From RPRB01 sp035519675 (lineage in GTDB: Bacteria > Myxococcota > Myxococcia > Myxococcales > Myxococcaceae), in contig DATIWB010000002.1 of assembly GCA_035519675.1 (NCBI GenBank), positions 1 to 64,000 of the forward strand: DNA of 64,000 nucleotides, read 5' to 3'. Position numbers and translations under genes: made by a program. Below are positions 1 through 6,958 of this stretch, piece after piece. Numbering within the stretch: the stretch's first letter is position 1; the number at the start of each line of letters is the position of its first letter. Under the pieces are notes generated by a model. The model did not search any database. It saw nothing but the letters and a program-made list of their open reading frames with translations, and was not told where the DNA came from.

Positions 1-78
1 CTCCTTCTGCTGCAGACCGCTCTGCTCGAACTCGGCCAGGAGCGCGATCCACTCCTCGGAACTGGGTCGTCGGGGCAT
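1..78 (-). CDS. IS66-type accessory protein (TnpA/TnpB class), N-terminal 26 codons only
   Basis: A minus-strand frame opens with ATG at 78 and runs off the window edge, so only the first 26 residues are present. They read MPRRPSSEEW followed by IALLAEFEQSGLQQKE. A Trp, then an acidic/hydrophobic helix, then SGL and a Gln/Lys/Glu stretch is the typical opening of the small helix-turn-helix accessory proteins of IS66-family elements. About 55 bases upstream lies GTAAC, read toward the gene, which resembles the GTAA terminus of IS66 elements. The identification rests on 26 residues and a family resemblance; another small transposase-associated HTH protein is possible. Confidence 0.55.
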   Translation of the reverse strand, partial: MPRRPSSEEWIALLAEFEQSGLQQKE

Positions 79-137
79 GGCGCCCGACTCTGCCGCTCAG
101 GAGCCGCGGCTCAAGGCGTCCGTCGTCGAGCGGTTAC
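1..137 (-). mobile_element. Putative end of an IS66-type insertion element
   Basis: The accessory-gene start at 78 is preceded, on the minus strand, by 59 bases ending in 5'-GTAACCGCTCGACGACGG at 137. IS66-family elements are known to begin with GTAA and to carry their small accessory gene near one end, so position 137 is a plausible element boundary. The base just outside it begins the first copy of a 47-bp repeat. The rest of the element, the other terminus and any 8-bp target duplication lie outside the window, so the boundary is an inference. Confidence 0.4.
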
Positions 138-183
138 GGCGCACTTGCGCATCCGCCGACGTGGATCCCGGCCGCGGCTGCCC
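137..183. repeat. 47-bp direct repeat, copy 1
   Basis: This segment is identical over 47 bp to 221-267. The core CGGCG-CACTTGCGCATC-CGCCG is a small inverted repeat able to form a hairpin, followed by a GC-rich tail GTGGATCCCGGCCGCGGCTG. The copy abuts the inferred IS66-type end. It may be a dispersed intergenic repeat or a duplication associated with the insertion. Confidence 0.9.
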
Positions 184-220
184 GCGTACTTGGCTGCAGC
201 CGCCCCGACGAACTGAATGT

Positions 221-267
221 CGGCGCACTTGCGCATCCGCCGACGTGGATCCCGGCCGCGGCTGCCC
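221..267. repeat. 47-bp direct repeat, copy 2
   Basis: This is the second exact copy of the 137-183 repeat, 84 bases further on, ending 10 bases from the rplC stop codon. Here the inverted repeat is longer (GTCGGCG at 219-225 with CGCCGAC at 238-244), so in the rplC transcript it would fold as a hairpin just after the stop and could act as a terminator or 3' stabiliser. No run of U follows it. Confidence 0.9.
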
Positions 268-277
268 TGACCCTGAG

Positions 278-943
278 CTACGACTTCTTGGCGTGCTGCG
301 CGCGCAGCGACGCCTTCACCGACGGCCGCACGAAGACGATGCCGTCGCTGTGGCCCGGAACGGCGCCCTTGACCAGGAGGAGGTTCTTCTCGGCGTCCAC
401 GTCCACCACGGTGAGGTTCTGGGTGGTGACCTGCTCCACGCCGTAGTGCCCGGGCATCTTCTTGTTGGGGTAGACGCGCCCGGGCGTCTTTCGCTGCCCG
501 ATCGCGCCTGGGTGGCGGCGGTACTCGTGGGTTCCGTGCGTCTGGCCGAAGCCCCGGAAGTTCCAGCGCTTCATCACGCCCTGGAAACCCCGGCCCTTGG
601 TGATGCCGGTGACATCGACCAGCTGGCCCTTCTCGAAGAGTCCGACGCTCACCGCCTCGCCGACGTTGAAGCCGGCGGCCTCGTCCAGGCTGATGCGGAA
701 CTCCTTGAGGACGCGACGTGGCTCGACCCCGGCCTTCTTGAAGGAGCCCTTCTGCGCGGCGGTCAGACGCTTCTCCTTGGCCTGGCCAAAGCCGAGGGTC
801 ACGGCCGAGTACTGGTCGCGCTCCGGGGTGCGCTTGCCCACGACCGTGCAGGTGGAGGCGTCGATGACCGTGACCGGGACGAGGTTGCCGTCCGCGTCGA
901 ACACCTGGGTCATCCCGATTTTCTTGCCGATCAAGCCCTTCAC
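278..943 (-). CDS. rplC: 50S ribosomal protein L3
   Basis: This 221-residue protein is full-length L3, a primary 23S rRNA binding protein at the peptidyl-transferase side of the large subunit. The N-terminus MKGLIGKKIGMTQVF, the central FRGFGQTHGTHEYRRHPGAIG and the GRVYPNKKMPGHYG stretch, which carries the extended loop, are all intact. Translation starts at GTG 943 with GAGGAG upstream. In most bacteria rplC sits between rpsJ and rplD in the S10 operon. Here a thioredoxin-like gene lies upstream and a repeat/IS region downstream, so the gene is isolated. A good promoter (1002-1029) would make it monocistronic. It could be the only copy, relocated, or an extra copy. Confidence 0.97.
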   Translation of the reverse strand: MKGLIGKKIGMTQVFDADGNLVPVTVIDASTCTVVGKRTPERDQYSAVTLGFGQAKEKRLTAAQKGSFKKAGVEPRRVLKEFRISLDEAAGFNVGEAVSVGLFEKGQLVDVTGITKGRGFQGVMKRWNFRGFGQTHGTHEYRRHPGAIGQRKTPGRVYPNKKMPGHYGVEQVTTQNLTVVDVDAEKNLLLVKGAVPGHSDGIVFVRPSVKASLRAQHAKKS

Positions 944-967
944 GGTCGCTGCTCCTCGAAACAGGGG

Positions 968-993
968 TCCCGGGAAAGGGGGGTGGCCCGGGA
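968..993 (-). promoter_or_regulatory. Hairpin in the rplC 5' leader
   Basis: TCCCGGG at 968-974 pairs perfectly with CCCGGGA at 987-993 around a 12-base loop. If transcription starts near 995 from the promoter at 1002-1029, this hairpin occupies the start of an approximately 50-base leader ahead of rplC. Ribosomal protein genes are often controlled through leader structure, but that role here is a guess. Confidence 0.35.
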
Positions 994-1001
994 AGCGGGG
1001 C

Positions 1002-1029
1002 TACATAACAGCTTGCCGGGGGGCGTCAA
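1002..1029 (-). promoter_or_regulatory. Candidate sigma-70-type promoter for rplC
   Basis: Read on the minus strand: TTGACG (1029-1024), a 16-base spacer, then TATGTA (1007-1002) preceded by TGT, giving an extended -10 (TGnTATG). The -35 box overlaps the stop codon of the upstream thioredoxin-like gene. A start near 995 would leave about 50 bases of leader before the rplC GTG. The match is good for such GC-rich DNA. Confidence 0.5.
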
Positions 1030-1550
1030 GACGGGAGGAATCGCTGGAGCGCGGCGTCCAGCCGGGGGGCACTGTCGGTGGGAAGTGCCGCTCCCTGGAG
1101 CCACGCCTCGGGCCGTCCTGAGCGGTCGAGGCGAATGAGCGCGGGCACGGTGTGCACCGACCGTCCGAGGACCGGGCCGGGAGGAAGGGAATCGACGTCC
1201 ACCTCGACCAGCCACCAGCCGGCGAGCACCGTCCGGTTGCTCTCCCGGGCGAAGGCCGCGTCGAGCGCCCGGCACGGCTCGCACCACGGCGCGCCGAGCT
1301 CCACCAGCACGCGCGCGCCGGAACGCGCCGCCTCCTGCGACAGCGCCCGGAGCTGGGGGGCGAGCCGGCGCGGATCGACCTGGACCCGACGAATGAGCGG
1401 CGCGCGCGGCGCCGAGGGCTCCGCAACAGGAGCGCCGGCCGGCAGCTCCTCGGTCAACGGGGGCGGGCCGGCATCCGCGGCGGCCATCAGGAAGAGCGCA
1501 ACGAGCTGGAGCATCGCCTCGAGGAGAACACGGCAGGTGAGCCGCTGCAT
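1026..1550 (-). CDS. Exported thioredoxin-like protein
   Basis: A 174-residue protein with an N-terminal signal-like segment (basic MQRLTCR, then a hydrophobic stretch LLEAMLQLVALFLMAAADA), a Pro/Ala-rich linker and a thioredoxin-like domain from about residue 55. The active-site motif is APWCEPCRALD, with the CxxC at residues 90-93, the place expected after the first beta strand (VLVELG). It is probably a periplasmic or membrane-tethered disulfide/thiol redox protein. The start at ATG 1550 was chosen because GGGGGGCGGG lies just upstream and the signal segment follows directly; an in-frame ATG at 1514 would cut into that segment. It reads toward rplC and its stop overlaps the rplC -35 box. 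Confidence 0.75.
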   Translation of the reverse strand: MQRLTCRVLLEAMLQLVALFLMAAADAGPPPLTEELPAGAPVAEPSAPRAPLIRRVQVDPRRLAPQLRALSQEAARSGARVLVELGAPWCEPCRALDAAFARESNRTVLAGWWLVEVDVDSLPPGPVLGRSVHTVPALIRLDRSGRPEAWLQGAALPTDSAPRLDAALQRFLPS

Positions 1551-1911
1551 CCCGCCCCCCGCCGGAGCAGACCGCTGCCACTCGACCGGTCCCGCTCCGC
1601 GGGCGGATGCGGGAACGAGCGCTCCGACGGGGGGCGCCGCGGGAGCGCGAGCCCACCCGGGTGCCCGCGTCCGACCGCGCTGACACCCCCGGAACGTCGA
1701 CCGCCGTTGCGCGGGACCGCCAGGTTGCACGCCACGTCCCGAAGCGACCTCCCGAGCCGGTGGGGGTCTCCCCCAGACGTCTCCTGAGCGGAGACACCCG
1801 TCCTGCCCGACATCCCCTCCCGCCTCGGAGATCGTTTGGGATCGCCAGGTCTTCCGCTGGGGAGGCCGCAACCAAGGCGTTGCCGTTCGCTCGTGGGGTG
1901 CAGCACCCGGC
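1551..1911. other. 361-base stretch without a supported gene
   Basis: Open frames cross this stretch on both strands, but none has a recognisable protein, a ribosome site or plausible composition. Two small adjacent hairpins are visible: GGGGG-TCT-CCCCC at 1762-1774 and GTCTCC-TGAGC-GGAGAC at 1779-1795. They lie upstream of the thioredoxin-like gene and downstream of the small membrane protein gene, so they could mark the end of that transcript or a control site. I see no RNA gene here. Confidence 0.5.
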
Positions 1912-2121
1912 TCAGCGCCGGGGCGGATCCACCCGGGCCCGCGGCGGCCCGGTCCACGCCCCCCGCGTCCGGGGGAGGCGCCGGCCAGCCTTCACCAGCG
2001 CGAGCGCGAAGTGCAGGAGCGCCAGGCCCAGGAGCAGATGGACCCACTGGCCCACCGCGCCGCCGGCCACGTCGCCCAGCGCCCAGAGCATCAGGAGGAT
2101 GCAGCCGTTGGTCCAGAGCAC
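1912..2121 (-). CDS. Small two-helix membrane protein, lmo0937/DUF5670-like
   Basis: A 69-residue frame beginning VLWTNGCILLMLWALGD, then GGAVGQWVHLLLGLALLHF and a basic tail. Two hydrophobic helices separated by a short Gly-rich turn, and the (M)LWT opening, match the lmo0937/DUF5670 family of tiny membrane proteins, which are stress-associated in several bacteria but have no known biochemical role. The start is uncertain: GTG 2121 gives the family-like N-terminus, while GTG 2148 would add nine residues. No strong ribosome site is seen for either. The family match is from pattern memory and the gene is short. Confidence 0.5.
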   Translation of the reverse strand: MLWTNGCILLMLWALGDVAGGAVGQWVHLLLGLALLHFALALVKAGRRLPRTRGAWTGPPRARVDPPRR

Positions 2122-2264
2122 GGCGCATCGTGGGGCGCTCGGTCCCACCGGACCAGTCCCTCCCTCCCCGAGTGTCCCCCGGGCAGCGGTGAAGTGTCCG
2201 TCAGTCGATGCGGCGCCGCGCTCCGGCAGTGGAGGTGGGCCGTCGCCGTCACCACGTTGGGCCC

Positions 2265-3704
2265 ATGCCGACGCAGCGGGCGGTCATCGTCCTGGAGCTC
2301 AACGAGCTGAGTCCGGTCCTCATGCGGCGCTTCATCGACGCCGGCCAGCTGCCGAACTTCCGGCGGCTGCACGACGAGGCCGGGGTGTGGATCACCGACG
2401 CGCAGGAGCGTCCACCGTTTCTCGAACCGTGGATCCAGTGGATCACCGTCCACTCGGGGGAGCCCTACCGCGAGCACGGGGTCTTCAACCTGGACGAGGG
2501 CCACCGGACGGCGGCCCCGCGCCTGTGGGACGTGCTCTCCGCCGCCGGGCTGGACGCGTGGATCTGCGGCAGCATGAACGTGGCGGCCCGACCCGGATTC
2601 CGGGGGTGGATGCTCCCCGACCCGTGGACGACGCACGTGCCGCCCCGGCCCGACGCGCTCCTCACGTTCTTCGACTTCGTCCGCCGGCACGTGCTCGAAT
2701 ACACCAACGACCAGGTCCCGGTGACCCACGCCGACCGTCTGCGCTTCGTGGCCTTCATGGCCCGGCACGGGCTGTCCGCGGCCACGGTGTGGGCCATCGT
2801 CCGGCAGCTCGCCGGAGAGCGGCTCGACCCCCGCTCGCGCTGGCGACGCGCGGTGCTCCTGGATCGCCTGCAGTTCGACCTGTTCCGGTGGCACTGGCGG
2901 CGGGCACGCCCGGCGTTCTCCACCTTCTTCCTGAACAGCACCGCCCACTTCCAGCACTTCTACTGGCGCAACCTGGAGCCGGATCTCTTCCGGGTCAGGC
3001 CCGGCGCGGACGAGCAGCGCGCCCTCTCGGACGCGGTGCTCTTCGGCTACCAGCAGATGGACCGGTTGGTGGGTGAGTGTCTGCAGATGGTCGGCCTTGA
3101 GGCGACGGTGGTGCTCTGTACCGCGCTCTCGCAGCAGCCGTGCCTCAGCTACGAAGAGAGCGGGGGCAAGGTCATCTACCGGCCCCGCGACTTCGAGGCG
3201 CTCCTGTCGTTCGCCGGCGTCCGCTCGCCGCACCGGGTGGCGCCGGTGATGGCCGAGGAGTTCCACGTCTACCTCGAGAGCGAGCTCGCCGCGGTGGAGG
3301 CGGAGGGACGGCTCGCCGCGCTGCGGGTGGGCGACCGGCCCGCGCTGGTCGTCCGCCGCGACGGCGTGGGGCTGTTCTGCGGCTGCAAGGTTCACGGCGC
3401 GCTCGGCACGGACACCGCCGTGTCCGGTCCGGCCGGCACCGCGCGATTCTTCGAGCTCTTCTACCAGGTGGAGGGCGTGAAGAGCGGCAGGCACCATCCC
3501 GAGGGCATGCTGTGGATCCGCACCCCGGAGCGCTCGCATGCCGTTCACCGCGAGACGATGCCGCTCACCGCGGTGTTCCCGATGCTGCTCGACCTGCTGG
3601 GAGTGCCGGCCCCGCGCGCTCGGAGGGCACAGACGCCGGCGGTTGGAGCGCCGCCGGAAATATCGACCGGCCCGAGGGCGGGCGTCGTGGCGCAGACGAT
3701 GTGA
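2265..3704 (+). CDS. Alkaline phosphatase superfamily / phosphodiesterase-like protein
   Basis: A 479-residue cytosolic-looking protein beginning MPTQRAVIVLELNELSPVLM. A beta strand followed by LELNELS close to the N-terminus, GVWITDAQERPP with a candidate Thr nucleophile region, HSGEPYREHGVFN and a late HGALGTDTAVSG are arranged like metal-dependent nucleotide pyrophosphatase/phosphodiesterase enzymes of the alkaline phosphatase fold. I do not see the classic metal ligands clearly enough to name a substrate. An in-frame start at 2208 would add 19 unlikely Arg-rich residues, so ATG 2265 is preferred. The gene stands alone between opposing and unrelated neighbours. Confidence 0.6.
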   Translation: MPTQRAVIVLELNELSPVLMRRFIDAGQLPNFRRLHDEAGVWITDAQERPPFLEPWIQWITVHSGEPYREHGVFNLDEGHRTAAPRLWDVLSAAGLDAWICGSMNVAARPGFRGWMLPDPWTTHVPPRPDALLTFFDFVRRHVLEYTNDQVPVTHADRLRFVAFMARHGLSAATVWAIVRQLAGERLDPRSRWRRAVLLDRLQFDLFRWHWRRARPAFSTFFLNSTAHFQHFYWRNLEPDLFRVRPGADEQRALSDAVLFGYQQMDRLVGECLQMVGLEATVVLCTALSQQPCLSYEESGGKVIYRPRDFEALLSFAGVRSPHRVAPVMAEEFHVYLESELAAVEAEGRLAALRVGDRPALVVRRDGVGLFCGCKVHGALGTDTAVSGPAGTARFFELFYQVEGVKSGRHHPEGMLWIRTPERSHAVHRETMPLTAVFPMLLDLLGVPAPRARRAQTPAVGAPPEISTGPRAGVVAQTM

Positions 3705-3804
3705 GGCCGCGGATCCACCACGGTGAGAGATGGCACACCAGGTGCTAGGGCGCGACCGCGCAGTGAGCACCGCATCCGGGCACAGGCGAGGGCGCGAGGA
3801 CGGG

Positions 3805-4572
3805 ATGGGACGATTGTGGCTGATGGCACTGAGCGTCGGTCTGGTGAGCAACGCCGGAGCGGGGGCCGGCGAGCCGCCCACGCGGGCGATCGAGCACCGC
3901 GACCCGGGTGACGTCGAGAACCTCCAGCACCTTCTGGCCAAGCGGGAGGCGGAGCTGGCGACGATGCGCGACCGCCTCCGGGTGATCGAGGACGAGGAGC
4001 GCTGGTACACCGAGGCAGACGGCCTGGGCATCCCCGAGCTGCTCAGCCGGTCGGCGCTCACCGAGCGCGCGCAGCGACGGGTCGCCATCGCCATCATGCG
4101 GGAGGCCGAGGCCAACGGGCTGGACCCGCTGCTGGTGGTGGCAGTCATCCGGACCGAGAGCGGATTCAACGCCTACGCCGTCTCCGGCGTGGGAGCGATG
4201 GGCCTGATGCAGATGATGCCCACCACCGGCAGCTTCCTCGCCACGCAGCGGGGCACCACGCTCCGGCACCGGCAGTCGCTCTTCGATGCCGAGCTGAACA
4301 TCGAGCTGGGCACCGCCTACCTGGCTTCCCTCCTCCGGGAGTTCGGGGCGGTCGAGGCGGCGCTCCTCGCTTACAACGGCGGCCCGGCCTACGCCCGTCG
4401 GGTGCTGCGGAACCCGGCGGCGCAGAAGCGTTTCATCGCCGGATACCCACGTGACGTGACCAACGAGTGGCGTCGGCTCAGGGTGCGCAACGCCGAGGTC
4501 GAGGCGCGGCGGGTCCTCCCTGGATCAGGGCGGACCCTGGCAGCGGAGCGGACGCTGTCCGCAGCACAGTGA
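3805..4572 (+). CDS. Lytic transglycosylase, SLT (goose-lysozyme-like) domain
   Basis: A 255-residue exported protein that would cleave peptidoglycan glycan strands, releasing anhydromuropeptides. A signal peptide (MGRLWLMALSVGLVSNAGAGA) is followed by a short coiled segment (about residues 35-70, LLAKREAELATMRDRLR) and an SLT domain. Visible SLT features are IRTESGFNAYAVS with catalytic Glu118, GAMGLMQMMP, and LLAYNGGPAYARR near the end. ATG 3805 is chosen because GAGGACGGG precedes it and it gives a clean signal peptide; the frame stays open 75 bases upstream but that part has no signal. The enzyme probably acts in the periplasm. Confidence 0.88.
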   Translation: MGRLWLMALSVGLVSNAGAGAGEPPTRAIEHRDPGDVENLQHLLAKREAELATMRDRLRVIEDEERWYTEADGLGIPELLSRSALTERAQRRVAIAIMREAEANGLDPLLVVAVIRTESGFNAYAVSGVGAMGLMQMMPTTGSFLATQRGTTLRHRQSLFDAELNIELGTAYLASLLREFGAVEAALLAYNGGPAYARRVLRNPAAQKRFIAGYPRDVTNEWRRLRVRNAEVEARRVLPGSGRTLAAERTLSAAQ

Positions 4573-4691
4573 GTCCATCCACCACCCGACGGTCCGCGCC
4601 GGTTCTGTCGCGCGCGTAACGCGGCGGCCGTCCTGCGACACCCTAAGAGTCGACGACAGGACGCAGCCTCGATCAGGCTCGGAGGTCTCGA

Positions 4692-4991
4692 ATGGACGGT
4701 CTGGACATCCGGCTGGAGACGACAGAGCACCGCCTGGTCCTCCGGCTGAAGGGCACACTCGACGGACGGACCACGGACGCGGTGACCCAGGCGCTCCGCG
4801 ACCTGCCGGCGGTCCCGTTGACGGTGGACTTCTCGCAGGTGCGCACCTTCGTCGACCTCTCGGTCGATGCACTCACCCGGGCTCTCCGGAACCGACCCGT
4901 CGCCCTCACGGGGCTCGGGCGACACCAGGCACGGATGTTCCGGTATTTTGGGCTCCAGACCGACGAGCTCGAGCAGTCTGTCGAGGCGTGA
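4692..4991 (+). CDS. STAS-domain protein (anti-anti-sigma-factor-like)
   Basis: A 99-residue single-domain protein. The pattern of strands and helices (LVLRLKGTLDGRTTDAVTQAL, LTVDFSQVRTFVDLSVDALT, VALTGLGRHQARMFRYFGL) is that of STAS domains, as in SpoIIAA-type anti-anti-sigma factors. The usual phospho-acceptor Ser of the DxSGVxFxDSSG motif is replaced by DFSQVRTFVDLSV, so a classic partner-switching role is not assured. GGAGG lies 7 bases before the ATG. It sits just upstream of the moxR operon, with a 33-base gap, and may be co-transcribed. Confidence 0.65.
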   Translation: MDGLDIRLETTEHRLVLRLKGTLDGRTTDAVTQALRDLPAVPLTVDFSQVRTFVDLSVDALTRALRNRPVALTGLGRHQARMFRYFGLQTDELEQSVEA

Positions 4992-5024
4992 GCAAGACGG
5001 CCCCGGTAGACTCCCCCGGGCACC

Positions 5025-6002
5025 GTGACCGCTCCCGCACTTCCCCGCTCCCCACTCGCCGCCTCCGCCGCGCACGCACTCCTCTCCCGGGCCAGTGAGG
5101 CGCTGGGGCGCGTCGTCCGAGGCAAGCGCGCCGCCGTCGAGCTGTCGCTCACCACCCTGGTCGCCGGCGGACATCTCCTGATCGAGGACGCCCCCGGCGT
5201 GGGGAAGACCACGCTCGCCGAGGGGCTGGCGCGGGTGTGCGGCCTGCGTCTGGCCCGGATCCAGTTCACCGCCGATCTGATGCCCGCGGACGTGACCGGG
5301 GTCCAGGTGTTCTCGCCCTCGAGCGGGGAGTTCCAGTTCCGCCCCGGGCCGCTCTTCCACGAGCTGGTCCTGGCCGACGAGCTCAACCGCGCGCCGCCCC
5401 GGACCCAGTCGGCCCTGCTCGAGGCCATGGCCCACGCGCACGTGACGGTGGACGGGACCACCCATCTGCTCCCCCGGCCGTTCATCGTCGTGGCCACCCA
5501 GAACCCGCTGGACCTGGCCGGCACCTACCCCCTGCCGGACGCCCAGCTGGACCGCTTCCTGGTCCGGCTCACCCTGGGGCACCCCTCCCCCGAGGTGGAG
5601 GCGGAGCTGGTGACCACCCGGGGGCTCGGCGAGCCGGTGTCCTCGCTCGCGCCGGTGCTGGACCCCGAGCAGGTGCGCTCGCTCCAGGCACGGGCGGCGA
5701 GCATCCACGTCGCGCCCGAGGTGGCGCGTTACCTGGTCCTGCTCGCCCAGGCGACCCGCGAGCACCCGGGCCTCGAGCGCGGGGCATCGACCAGAGCGGT
5801 GCTCTCGCTGACCGCTGCCGCGCGCGCCCGTGCCCTCTGGGAAGCACGCGACTTCGTCGTCCCCCAGGACGTGGCCGACCTCTTCGTTCCCACCCTCGCC
5901 CACCGGGTCGTCCCGCGCGGAGCGATGCTGGGGCTCGCAGCCCGCGAGGAGGCCAGCGCGCTCCTCGAGTCGGTGCTGGCGTCCGTGCCCGCGCCCCGAT
6001 GA
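5025..6002 (+). CDS. moxR: MoxR-family AAA+ ATPase
   Basis: A 325-residue AAA+ ATPase of the MoxR class, chaperone-like proteins that remodel or activate partner complexes at the membrane. Walker A is APGVGKTT (about residues 56-63), Walker B is VLADELNRAPP, and sensor 1 is VVATQNPLDLAGTYPLP, all in standard order; the C-terminal lid follows. Translation starts at GTG 5025. Its stop overlaps the ATG of the next gene (ATGA), so moxR, the DUF58 gene and the transglutaminase gene form one operon. This three-gene order recurs in many bacteria, but its function is poorly defined. Confidence 0.93.
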   Translation: MTAPALPRSPLAASAAHALLSRASEALGRVVRGKRAAVELSLTTLVAGGHLLIEDAPGVGKTTLAEGLARVCGLRLARIQFTADLMPADVTGVQVFSPSSGEFQFRPGPLFHELVLADELNRAPPRTQSALLEAMAHAHVTVDGTTHLLPRPFIVVATQNPLDLAGTYPLPDAQLDRFLVRLTLGHPSPEVEAELVTTRGLGEPVSSLAPVLDPEQVRSLQARAASIHVAPEVARYLVLLAQATREHPGLERGASTRAVLSLTAAARARALWEARDFVVPQDVADLFVPTLAHRVVPRGAMLGLAAREEASALLESVLASVPAPR

Positions 6003-6958
6003 CGCCCCGAGGGGAGCGACTGCTGCGCGCCTGGCGCCGGTTCTGGAGACCCCCCCGGCGGCTGCGGACCACACCGGCCGGGCGGACCTACCTGGTGCTC
6101 ACCTTCGGCGTGGGCCTCGGCGCGCTGAACACCGGGAACAACCTCCTCTACCTGTTGCTCGGGCTTCAGCTGTCGATCGTGGTCGTGTCCGGCATCCTCT
6201 CCGAGCGCTGCGTTCGGCGGGTCCAGGTCCGGAGGCTGCTGCCCGCCGCGCCCCGCGCCCGGAGCCCGTTCCGCCTCGCCTGGGGGCTCCGGCTGGAGAA
6301 GGGCCAGGCCTTCGCGCTCACGGTGGCCGAGGTCCACCCGGTGCTCGGCGCCGCGGCGGCCCACCTGGCCTGGCTGCCCTCCGGCGAGGAGGTGGTGGTG
6401 CACGCGGTGACCACGGCACCGAGGCGCGGACCGCTGGAGCTCCACGCCATCCGGATCTCCACCAGCTTCCCCTTCGGGCTCTTCGTCAAGAGCCGAGATC
6501 TCGACGTCCCCGGCGAACTGCTGGTGCTCCCCGGCCGGGTGCCGCCGCCGCCCGAGCCGCCGTCGTCGAGCAGCGGGCTGGGGCTCGAGCAGCGTTCGCT
6601 GCGGGGGCTCGACGGGGGCGGCGACCTCGCGCAGCTCCGCGAGCTGCGAGAGGGCGAGGACGCCCGGCGCATCCACTGGCGGAAGAGCGCCCAGCTCGGG
6701 ACGCTGCTGCGGGTGGAACGCGACGCGCAGCCTCAGCCCCGCATCGTGCTGCAGCTGGACGACCGCGCCCCGGCCGAGTCGCTGGACGGGGCGTGCGAGG
6801 AGCTCGCGGCCCGCGCCGAGCTCCTCCTCGCGCGCGGTGCGGAGGTGGGGCTGGAGAGCACGGGCGGGCTCCGGGTGAGGCCGGGAACGGGCGCCTTCCA
6901 GTCCCAGGCCATCCTGCGGGTGCTGGCGCGGGCCGGCCACGAGGAGGCACCCCGATGA
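5999..6958 (+). CDS. DUF58 domain membrane protein
   Basis: A 319-residue protein with an N-terminal hydrophobic region (about residues 25-60, including LVLTFGVGLGALNTGNNLLY) and a soluble C-terminal DUF58 region. The diagnostic DUF58 signature REGEDARRIHWRKSAQ lies near residue 220; family members read similarly around RRIHWK. DUF58 proteins are almost always encoded with MoxR ATPases and may be their membrane-bound partners or von Willebrand-like adaptors. The gene overlaps moxR by 4 bases upstream and the transglutaminase gene by 4 bases downstream, implying translational coupling. Confidence 0.88.
   Translation: MTPRGERLLRAWRRFWRPPRRLRTTPAGRTYLVLTFGVGLGALNTGNNLLYLLLGLQLSIVVVSGILSERCVRRVQVRRLLPAAPRARSPFRLAWGLRLEKGQAFALTVAEVHPVLGAAAAHLAWLPSGEEVVVHAVTTAPRRGPLELHAIRISTSFPFGLFVKSRDLDVPGELLVLPGRVPPPPEPPSSSSGLGLEQRSLRGLDGGGDLAQLRELREGEDARRIHWRKSAQLGTLLRVERDAQPQPRIVLQLDDRAPAESLDGACEELAARAELLLARGAEVGLESTGGLRVRPGTGAFQSQAILRVLARAGHEEAPR

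Noticed and set aside
2091..4169. A long minus-strand frame opposite the phosphatase-like and transglycosylase genes
   Set aside because: The plus-strand proteins have clear signal peptide and SLT motifs; the minus frame has none.
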